Of a stretch of 5,751 bases of DNA, positions 1 through 5,348 are shown piece by piece. The stretch is taken from NCBI GenBank assembly GCA_024640185.1, contig JAHEFN010000104.1, positions 1 through 5,751 of the forward strand. The letters run 5' to 3'. Both the position numbers and the translations under genes were made by a program. The notes below the pieces were generated by a model. The model worked only from the letters and a program-made list of their open reading frames with translations, did no database searches and was not told the origin of the DNA. Position 1 is the stretch's first letter. Every line of letters starts with the position of its first letter. This DNA comes from Gemmatimonadota bacterium (GTDB lineage Bacteria; Gemmatimonadota; Gemmatimonadetes; Gemmatimonadales; GWC2-71-9).

Positions 1-554
1 TGCTCTTCGTCCACGGCAGCGGGAGCAGTCGGCTCAGCCCGCGCAACCAGCTCGTGGCCCATCGCCTGGTGGGGGCCGGGTTCGCGACCCTGCAGTTCGA
101 CCTCCTCACCCGGAACGAGGCAGCCGATCGCCACAACGTCTTCGACATCCCCCTGCTCACCGACCGGCTGCTGGAGGCGCTGCGGTGGGCGGAGGATCAG
201 GTCGAGTTGGCCGGCCTTCCGGTGGGCCTCTTCGGGGCGAGTACCGGTGCCGCGGCCGCGCTGATCGCGGCCGCCAAGGCGGCGGATCGCGTGCAGGCGG
301 TGGTCTCCCGTGGGGGGCGCCCCGACCTTGCCGGGGTGTACCTGCCAATGGTGATCGCGCCGACGCTGCTCCTCGTGGGGGGCAACGACCCGGAGGTGCT
401 CAAGTTCAACCGGGAGTCCTTCGCGCACCTGTTCTGCCCGCGGGAACTCGTGGTGGTGCCGCGGGCGACGCACCTGTTCGCCGAACCGGGGGCCCTCGAG
501 GAGGTCGCGGAGCTCGCGGCGGGCTGGTTCCGGCGACACCTGATCACGACCTGA
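1..554 (+). CDS. Dienelactone-hydrolase-like alpha/beta hydrolase, C-terminal part (5' end outside window)
   Basis: The open frame runs in from the left edge (first full codon at base 3) and ends at TGA 552-554, leaving 183 residues. The visible part begins inside the oxyanion-hole strand (LFVHGSGSS), so the GTG at base 54 is an internal valine and not the start. The catalytic triad of an alpha/beta hydrolase is in place: nucleophile Ser in GASTGAA (codon 240-242), acid Asp in GGND (codon 387-389) and His in ATHLF (codon 471-473). The HGSGSSRxSPRN opening, FDIPLL, GLFGASTGAA and VSRGGRPDLAG segments are typical of a dienelactone-hydrolase-type subfamily of cytosolic esterases whose natural substrate is not established. 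From memory, members occur alone or fused behind a phosphoribosyltransferase domain; the missing upstream sequence would settle which applies here. There is no sign of frameshift. Family assignment is firm, but the specific substrate is unknown. Confidence 0.9.
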   Translation, partial: LFVHGSGSSRLSPRNQLVAHRLVGAGFATLQFDLLTRNEAADRHNVFDIPLLTDRLLEALRWAEDQVELAGLPVGLFGASTGAAAALIAAAKAADRVQAVVSRGGRPDLAGVYLPMVIAPTLLLVGGNDPEVLKFNRESFAHLFCPRELVVVPRATHLFAEPGALEEVAELAAGWFRRHLITT

Positions 555-564
555 TGCCTCGCGA

Positions 565-593
565 TTGACCATCTCCCCGGCAACCTATAGAGT
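565..593 (+). promoter_or_regulatory. Candidate sigma70-type promoter for the EF-G-like gene
   Basis: TTGACC at 565-570 matches the -35 consensus at five of six bases. After a 17-base spacer comes TAGAGT at 588-593 (four of six); TATAGA at 586-591 is an alternative -10 with a 15-base spacer. This is a conspicuously AT-rich patch in a very GC-rich region, starts 10 bases after the upstream stop codon, and would give an untranslated leader of roughly 55 bases before ATG 655. It supports independent transcription of the EF-G-like gene. The match is by eye only. Confidence 0.45.
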
Positions 594-654
594 TTGGGCC
601 ACACCCTCTTCGTGCACTGGCGGCACCCCACGCCGCGCTCAACCGGGTAGGCCC

Positions 655-2700
655 ATGACCTCCTTCTCCGTCGACAACCTCCGCACCCTGGCGCTGGTGG
701 GCCAGGCGGGCAGCGGCAAGACAACCCTCACCGAGGCGCTGCTGGCGGCCGCCGGTGCCATCCCCGCCGCCGGCTCGGTCGAAGCCGGGTCGACGGTCTC
801 CGACTACCTCCCACTCGAGAAGTCGCTGGGGCACTCACTCCAGCTCGCGACCTCGAGCTTCGAGAGCCAGGGTGCGCGGATTCACCTGCTCGACACGCCG
901 GGCTACGCGGACTTCCTCGGCCATGCCCTGCCGGCGCTCACCGCCGTGGAGACGGTGCTGGTGGTGATCAATGCCCACCACGGCATCGAGCCGATGACGT
1001 TGCGGATGATGGACCGGGCCCGGGGGCTCGGACTCGACCGGGTGCTGGTCATCAACCAGATCGACGCCCCGGACGCCGACCTGCCCGGGTTGCTGGCCCG
1101 CCTCCGCGAGGTGTTCGGCAAGGAGTGCCTGCCGATCAACCTGCCGGCCGGTGGTGCCACCCGGGTCTCGGACTGCTTCTTTTCCCCCAGCGGCGAGTCG
1201 GACTTCTCGTCGGTCGAGGTGGCGCACCGCGAGCTGGTCGACCAGGTCGTCGAGGTGGATGAGAAGCTGATGGCCCGCTACCTCGAGCAGGGGGAGGTCT
1301 CCGCAGAGGCGCTGCACGACCCCCTCGAGCGGGCGATGCGCGAGGGCCACCTCATTCCGGTGGTATTCACCTCGGGGCGGACCGGGGCGGGGGTCGCCGA
1401 GTTGCTCAACGTGATCGTGCGGCTGCTCCCGAACCCGACCGAGGGGAACCCACCCCGATACATCAGCACGGCGCTCGAGGAGACCACCGAGGTGCGGCCG
1501 GTGCCGGACCCCAAGCGGCATGTCATCGCCGAAGTGTTCAAGGTCGAGACCGACCGGTTCCTGGGCAGGATCGCGACGCTGCGGGTGCACCAGGGCCGGA
1601 TCACGCCCAACATGCAGCTCTATGCCGGGGATGCCAAGAAGCCCTTCAAGGTGGGCCACCTCTGGCTCTCGCGCGGCAAGGAACAGGTCGCTCTCGAGGA
1701 GGCGCTGCCGGGGGACATCTGCGCCATCTCGCGGATCGACGAGCTCGAGTACGGCCAGGTGCTGCACGACGCCGCCGACGACGCCCACATCCACGCCCCG
1801 CCGCTGGAGTTCCCGGCCTCGGTGTTCGGGCTCACCCTGCTGCCCAAGACCCGCGGCGATGCGCAGAAGCTGGCCGACGTGCTGCACCGGTTCCTCGCCG
1901 AGGACCCCTGCCTCCGCCTCGAGCGCAACGCCCAGGACCACGAGACGGTGATCCGTGGCCTCGGGGAGTTGCACCTTCGCATCCTGCTCGACCGGATCGC
2001 CGAGGAGTACAAGCTCGACCTCGACACCAGGCCCCCCAGCATCCCCTTTCGGGAGACGATCGCCGCGCGGGCCGAGGGTCACTGCCGGCACAAGAAGCAG
2101 ACCGGTGGCGCGGGGCAGTTCGGCGAGGTCTACCTGCGGGTCGAACCCCTCGCACGCGGCGCCGGGTTTGCCTTCGACTCCGAGGTGAAGGGCGGGGCGA
2201 TTCCCTCCGTCTACATCCCCTCGGTCGAGAAGGGGGTGCGGTCGGTGCTCGAGTCGGGGTTCCTGGCCGGGTATCCGATGCAGGATCTCCGGGTCATCGT
2301 GCACGACGGCAAGACGCACCCCGTCGACTCCAAGGAGGTCGCCTTCATCGCCGCCGGGCGGAAGGCCTTCCTCGATGCCCTGGCCCAGGCCCGGGCCCTG
2401 GTCCTCGAGCCGGTGATGTTCATCGAGGTCACCGTCTCCACCTCGCAGATCGGCGACATCACCGCCGAGCTGAGCGGCCGTCGCGGGCAGATCCGGGGCA
2501 CCGACATGCTCCGCCTCGGCCGGGGCCGGGTCTCGGCGCAGGTGCCGCTCTCGGAGATGGAGGGATTCCCGGCGCGGCTCAAGTCGCTGACGGCGGGTGA
2601 GGGGTCGTACACCCTCGACTTCAGTCACTACGAGCCGGCGCCCTCCACCCTGCAGCATCGCCTGGTCTCGGCGCACAAGCCGCAGGCCGAGGAGGCGTAG
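655..2700 (+). CDS. Elongation factor G-like GTPase (EF-G2/FusA2 class)
   Basis: The protein has 681 residues, close to normal EF-G length, and is presumably cytosolic and ribosome-associated. The GTPase domain carries the P-loop GQAGSGKT (16-23), G3 DTPGY (80-84), an altered G4 NQID (134-137) and a G5-like TSGRTGAG (239-246). Domain II begins near 288 (VIAEVFKVETD), domain III holds GLGELHLRIL (435-444), domain IV opens around 465 with HKKQTGGAGQFG (479-490) and has its tip loop HDGKTHPVDSKE (550-561, His555), and domain V follows from about 585. The Tyr in place of the usual His after DTPG, a switch I without the canonical RGITI motif, and overall similarity to Thermus EF-G-2 place it with EF-G paralogues rather than with the main translocase. 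The exact role of this class is poorly defined. ATG 655 is chosen because the P-loop then falls at residue 16, as usual; the weak Shine-Dalgarno-like GGGTAGG at 645-651 precedes it. An in-frame TTG at 565 would add 30 non-conserved residues and overlaps the promoter. Upstream hydrolase stop is 100 bases away. Confidence 0.93.
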   Translation: MTSFSVDNLRTLALVGQAGSGKTTLTEALLAAAGAIPAAGSVEAGSTVSDYLPLEKSLGHSLQLATSSFESQGARIHLLDTPGYADFLGHALPALTAVETVLVVINAHHGIEPMTLRMMDRARGLGLDRVLVINQIDAPDADLPGLLARLREVFGKECLPINLPAGGATRVSDCFFSPSGESDFSSVEVAHRELVDQVVEVDEKLMARYLEQGEVSAEALHDPLERAMREGHLIPVVFTSGRTGAGVAELLNVIVRLLPNPTEGNPPRYISTALEETTEVRPVPDPKRHVIAEVFKVETDRFLGRIATLRVHQGRITPNMQLYAGDAKKPFKVGHLWLSRGKEQVALEEALPGDICAISRIDELEYGQVLHDAADDAHIHAPPLEFPASVFGLTLLPKTRGDAQKLADVLHRFLAEDPCLRLERNAQDHETVIRGLGELHLRILLDRIAEEYKLDLDTRPPSIPFRETIAARAEGHCRHKKQTGGAGQFGEVYLRVEPLARGAGFAFDSEVKGGAIPSVYIPSVEKGVRSVLESGFLAGYPMQDLRVIVHDGKTHPVDSKEVAFIAAGRKAFLDALAQARALVLEPVMFIEVTVSTSQIGDITAELSGRRGQIRGTDMLRLGRGRVSAQVPLSEMEGFPARLKSLTAGEGSYTLDFSHYEPAPSTLQHRLVSAHKPQAEEA

Positions 2701-2719
2701 CGGGGCTGGATTGGTGCGC
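2701..2719. other. 19-base convergent gap, no clear terminator
   Basis: The EF-G-like gene (TAG 2698-2700) and the minus-strand PAF-AH-like gene (stop on the complement of 2720-2722) converge here. I see no strong hairpin followed by a T-run on either strand, so transcription may run past the stop codons into the opposite gene, or termination may be Rho-dependent. Confidence 0.5.
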
Positions 2720-3943
2720 TCAGCGGTCCCGGTCCCCCGGGGCCACGTACTCCAACGTGAGTCCGGGGATGGTGCCGAGCGCCGCGCCGACATCCGGTGA
2801 TGCCGCCGACTCGCCGAGGTGGAGTCGGAGGAACCCGAGGACCGCCGCGGCGACCGTGGCATGGCCCTGCCGCGGGTCGACCTCGGTCGGGTAGTGTTCG
2901 GGATCGACGAGGGGCATGTCGGAGAAGGTGAAGTGACTCGCCCCGGCGACCGTGCCGACCCATGCCCCCTGTGCATTGCCGCGGAGGAAGGTCCGGAGTC
3001 CCTCCACCCGCGCCTCGCCCCAACTCGCCCGTCGCAGGGTCAGCCAGGGGACGTCGAGTTCGGCGCCGCTGTCGGGGCCGATCACATCCATGGCGACACA
3101 GGCATCGATGCCCGCGAGCAGCTGGCAGCCCCGGGCGACGGTGAGCACGCCGCGGGAGTGTCCCATCAGCGCCATGCGGCCGAGGTCGAACCGCCCGGCG
3201 AACCGACCGGAGGCATTGAGGACGCCGAGGTGGGCCAGCACCAGTCGCACGTCGTCGACGAGGATCAGGGCGAGCCGGTCCTCGGCCGCCATCGCGGCCG
3301 CGGCGTCGTCAACATTGAGGCCCCAGTCGATCGACTTGATGAAGCCCCCCGCCGGAAAGACGTCCCATCCGACGTAGGCATGGCTCACCGACACGGCGAG
3401 GTAGCCGTGGCTGGCGACCTCCTCCATGAGCGCCGTGTGATACCGGCGGGACATGTTGCCGCCGGGGCTCATGACCACCACCGGGAATCCCCGACCCCCA
3501 GAGGCCCGGGCGACCTCCGGTGCCACGACGCTGTGTCCTCGCACCGCCGCGAGGACCGCGAGGTCCTCGGCGATCCGCCGGGGCAGCGTGTCGGTATGGG
3601 TGCGCAACGCCCCCCGCATCGGCGCGAGCTCGGGAAAGTACCTGGCCGGTGGGGAGGCGTCGGTTGGCGTGGCGGGGTACCAGAGTTGGATGATCACCTG
3701 GCGGAGGTCGTCGGGATCAGCCGAGGCATCCTCCGTTCGCCGATGATCCACCAGGTGGTAGGCGACCGTGCCGACCGCGTGGGGGCCGGTGGGGGTCGGG
3801 AGGGCCCGCGGGACCATCGGTTCCGGGATCAGGTTGAGGAATTCCGGCGCCGCCTGATTGTCCTGGGCGCCGAGCGCGGCGGCGGTGAGGACGACGGCGG
3901 CGAATGACAGACGGAGGTGGGACACCAGGCATTGATGCGTCAC
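2720..3943 (-). CDS. Exported alpha/beta hydrolase resembling PAF acetylhydrolase (isoform II type)
   Basis: The protein has 407 residues from the GTG start at 3943. Residues 1-26 form a Sec-type signal peptide: a basic or polar start, the hydrophobic run LSFAAVVLTAAALGA, and probable cleavage near LGA/QD, so the enzyme is probably periplasmic or secreted. Later landmarks are a strand with IIQLWYPA (84-91), the oxyanion-region FPVVVMSPGGN (153-163), the nucleophile elbow GHSRG with Ser263, Asp286 in CVAMD, and His337 in GASHFTFSD. The 23-residue Ser-to-Asp spacing equals that of human plasma PAF-AH (Ser273, Asp296), and Asp-to-His is 51 residues against 55 there. The family hydrolyses short or oxidised acyl esters of phospholipids, but bacterial members are diverse and the substrate here is unknown. 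The start is supported by the Shine-Dalgarno GGAG (complement of 3949-3952) five bases upstream; a longer frame back to 4078 would put 45 unconserved residues before the signal peptide. The gene diverges from the lipoprotein gene and converges with the EF-G-like gene. Confidence 0.85.
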   Translation of the reverse strand: MTHQCLVSHLRLSFAAVVLTAAALGAQDNQAAPEFLNLIPEPMVPRALPTPTGPHAVGTVAYHLVDHRRTEDASADPDDLRQVIIQLWYPATPTDASPPARYFPELAPMRGALRTHTDTLPRRIAEDLAVLAAVRGHSVVAPEVARASGGRGFPVVVMSPGGNMSRRYHTALMEEVASHGYLAVSVSHAYVGWDVFPAGGFIKSIDWGLNVDDAAAAMAAEDRLALILVDDVRLVLAHLGVLNASGRFAGRFDLGRMALMGHSRGVLTVARGCQLLAGIDACVAMDVIGPDSGAELDVPWLTLRRASWGEARVEGLRTFLRGNAQGAWVGTVAGASHFTFSDMPLVDPEHYPTEVDPRQGHATVAAAVLGFLRLHLGESAASPDVGAALGTIPGLTLEYVAPGDRDR

Positions 3944-3948
3944 GGCAG

Positions 3949-3952
3949 CTCC
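3949..3952 (-). promoter_or_regulatory. Shine-Dalgarno site of the PAF-AH-like gene
   Basis: GGAG on the minus strand lies five bases before the GTG at 3943-3941. This fixes the start, since it places the signal peptide directly at the N-terminus. Confidence 0.6.
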
Positions 3953-4031
3953 AGAGACGGACAGCGAGCAGGGGAGGGGAGACTGCCTGCTGGGACACCC
4001 TCGGGGGTCGAATGGTTGCAAGCCGCCCCGC

Positions 4032-4062
4032 TCGGCAGGATCCGAATCCGCCAGTATCTTTG
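4032..4062 (+). promoter_or_regulatory. Candidate promoter of the lipoprotein gene
   Basis: TCGGCA (4032-4037, four of six to the -35 consensus), a 17-base spacer, and TATCTT (4055-4060, four of six to -10). The eight bases TATCTTTG (4055-4062) also fit the TAnnTTTG element known from Bacteroidota promoters. The patch stands out in its GC-rich surroundings and lies 39 bases before ATG 4102. Assigned by eye. Confidence 0.4.
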
Positions 4063-4091
4063 TCACGTTCCCACCCATTCCCCCTCGTCCC

Positions 4092-4096
4092 GGAGG
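4092..4096 (+). promoter_or_regulatory. Shine-Dalgarno site of the lipoprotein gene
   Basis: GGAGG lies five bases before ATG 4102. It decides the start within a frame that stays open back to 3904, and agrees with the lipoprotein signal peptide beginning at that ATG. Confidence 0.65.
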
Positions 4097-4101
4097 CCCG
4101 G

Positions 4102-5322
4102 ATGCGGAGTAGCGTCCTGTTCGTGACCCTGTCGTCGGCCATGATCGCGGTTGGCTGCGCCCCGCCCCCGGACCCCCTTCCCGGTGCCCCCCTCGACCGT
4201 CATGCCTACGTGTGGGTCATGGCCGGCGACGCTGGCGGTTCGGATGGCTTGCTGGTGCTCGACGTCGACTCGGCCTCGGCGAACTTCGGTGCGGTGATCG
4301 CGGAGCGGCTGCTCGACACCACCGGCACCATGCCGCATCACATCGAGCGGCATGTGCACGACGGGGTGCTGTTCGCCAATGCATGGCGGGCCAACCGCAC
4401 GTGGATCTTCGACCTCCGGGATCCGCAGGCGCCGGAGGTCCGCGCATCGTTCGCCGGCGCCGATGGGGTGGCGGGATGGACCCACGACATGACCCGCCTC
4501 CCCAACGGCCGGATGCTGGTGGCCTTCAACGCCGGCCCCGGGGACTACGTGGGACCGGGAGGGCTGGCTGAGGTGGATGATGATGGCACCCTCCTGCAGG
4601 TGGCGAGTGCCCTGATGCCCGGGGTGGAGGACACCGCCGGCACCCCCTACGTGATCAAGACGGTGGCGGGGCGCGACCGGGCCGTGGTCGGGCTCACCGA
4701 GATGGGGATGCCCGAGACGACGTCCTTCCACGACGTCAACCTGCTGCAGTTCTGGCGGACCGATTCGCTGGCGCCGATCGCGGTGATCCCGCTGCCGCCC
4801 GATGGCGAGACCCGGGGACATCTCTGGTCCTCCAGCATCGAGACCACCGCCAGTGGGGAGATGTTCACCAACACCTTTTCGTGTGGGCTCTACCGGATCG
4901 GCGGACTCGACGGCGATGCGCCGGTGGCCACGCGGGTGTTCACCTTCCCGGGTGGCGGGCCGGGGCTCGAGTGCGGCGTGGGGGTGACCGCTGGCAACTA
5001 CTGGATCCAGGCGGTCGCCGCCGCACCCGGGCTGATGGTGGTCGACCTCACGGACCCCGCCGTGGGGAGGGAGGTCGCGCGACTGGTGATGGACAGCACC
5101 GCCTTTCCCGGCGTGCACTGGGTGTCGGTGGACGGCTCCGGCACCAGGGTGGCGATCACCGGTGGGGGGGCATGGCTGGCGATGGCGACGTTCGACCCGG
5201 CGACCGGAGCGATCGCCTTCGATGCGCAGTTCGGCAGCCGCGCCGACGGGGCACCGGGGCGGATCGTGCGCGACATGGCAGGTCGCGAGGTGCACCCGCA
5301 CGGGGTGGCCTGGGGTCCCTAG
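4102..5322 (+). CDS. Lipoprotein resembling selenium-binding protein 56 / methanethiol oxidase (beta-propeller)
   Basis: The protein has 406 residues. The N-terminus is a lipoprotein signal: hydrophobic VLFVTLSSAMIAVG then Cys19 (AVGC, a slightly weak lipobox), followed by a Pro-rich linker. The rest looks like an all-beta propeller, with repeated strand-turn units such as RTWIFDLRDPQAPEV (99-113), LMVVDLTDPAVGREV (311-325) and MATFDPATGAIAFDAQF (361-377). The order of segments resembles the SBP56/SELENBP1 family: MPHHIE (77-82), GWTHDMTRLPNGRMLVAF (125-142), a Gly-rich turn GPGGLAEVDDDG (151-162), LLQFWRTDSL (214-223), TFSCGLYRIGGLDG (258-271), HW (339-340) and the closing HPHGVAWGP (398-406). 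Known family members include copper-dependent methanethiol oxidases; the histidines His79, His80, His128, His240, His339, His398 and His400 and cysteines Cys261 and Cys291 are possible metal or redox ligands, which is inference. The product would be membrane-anchored, facing the periplasm or outside. It could instead be a propeller protein of unknown function. It has its own promoter-like element, and its neighbours suggest no pathway. Confidence 0.75.
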   Translation: MRSSVLFVTLSSAMIAVGCAPPPDPLPGAPLDRHAYVWVMAGDAGGSDGLLVLDVDSASANFGAVIAERLLDTTGTMPHHIERHVHDGVLFANAWRANRTWIFDLRDPQAPEVRASFAGADGVAGWTHDMTRLPNGRMLVAFNAGPGDYVGPGGLAEVDDDGTLLQVASALMPGVEDTAGTPYVIKTVAGRDRAVVGLTEMGMPETTSFHDVNLLQFWRTDSLAPIAVIPLPPDGETRGHLWSSSIETTASGEMFTNTFSCGLYRIGGLDGDAPVATRVFTFPGGGPGLECGVGVTAGNYWIQAVAAAPGLMVVDLTDPAVGREVARLVMDSTAFPGVHWVSVDGSGTRVAITGGGAWLAMATFDPATGAIAFDAQFGSRADGAPGRIVRDMAGREVHPHGVAWGP

Positions 5323-5335
5323 GGAGGGTGCACCC
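5316..5335. repeat. Two adjacent perfect 10-base palindromes
   Basis: TCCCTAGGGA (5316-5325, centred on the TAG stop codon of the lipoprotein gene) is followed directly by GGGTGCACCC (5326-5335). Both are exact palindromes without a loop, lying at the junction of two converging genes. They may be a protein-binding site or part of a transcription end, or chance in GC-rich DNA. Confidence 0.4.
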
Positions 5336-5348
5336 GACGGCGACCGTC
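5336..5348. terminator. Short hairpin between converging genes, weak terminator candidate
   Basis: GACGG (5336-5340) and CCGTC (5344-5348) form a perfect five-base-pair stem with a three-base loop, reaching into the stop codon of the minus-strand fucosidase gene. There is no T-run on either side, so it does not meet the usual intrinsic terminator pattern. The position is the only strong argument. Confidence 0.2.

Larger units (their letters stand above)
3944..4101. promoter_or_regulatory. Divergent intergenic control region
   Basis: These 158 bases separate the starts of the minus-strand PAF-AH-like gene and the plus-strand lipoprotein gene and must hold the promoters of both. Visible elements are the Shine-Dalgarno sequences of each gene, a plus-strand promoter candidate at 4032-4062, and an inverted repeat AGCAGG (3967-3972) / CCTGCT (3986-3991) with a 13-base loop lying in the leader of the minus-strand gene. 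No convincing minus-strand promoter was found by eye; GATACT on the complement of 4054-4059 is a weak -10 candidate. Confidence 0.5.

Noticed and set aside
565..654. A 30-residue N-terminal extension of the EF-G-like protein from TTG 565
   Set aside because: The extension does not resemble EF-G, it overlaps the promoter candidate, and ATG 655 gives the normal distance to the P-loop.
835..2976. A 713-codon open frame on the minus strand opposite the EF-G-like gene
   Set aside because: It lies antisense to a clearly recognised protein, its translation is rich in Arg, Gly, Pro and His without any known motif, and long antisense frames are expected where third positions are almost all G or C.
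2819..3907. A 362-codon plus-strand open frame opposite the PAF-AH-like gene
   Set aside because: Its composition (Gly, Arg, Asp, His rich) has no domain, and the opposite strand encodes a signal peptide and a full catalytic triad.
3944..4078. A 45-residue N-terminal extension of the PAF-AH-like protein
   Set aside because: It would bury the signal peptide, and the GTG at 3943 has a well-placed GGAG.
5164..5170. A run of seven G in the lipoprotein gene as a phase-variation or frameshift site
   Set aside because: The frame continues to a family-typical C-terminus (HPHG), so the gene is intact, and such a run is not rare in DNA this GC-rich.
4063..5301. A 412-codon minus-strand open frame opposite the lipoprotein gene
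   Set aside because: It is His- and Arg-rich with no recognisable motif; the plus-strand frame has a Shine-Dalgarno site, a lipobox and propeller-like repeats.
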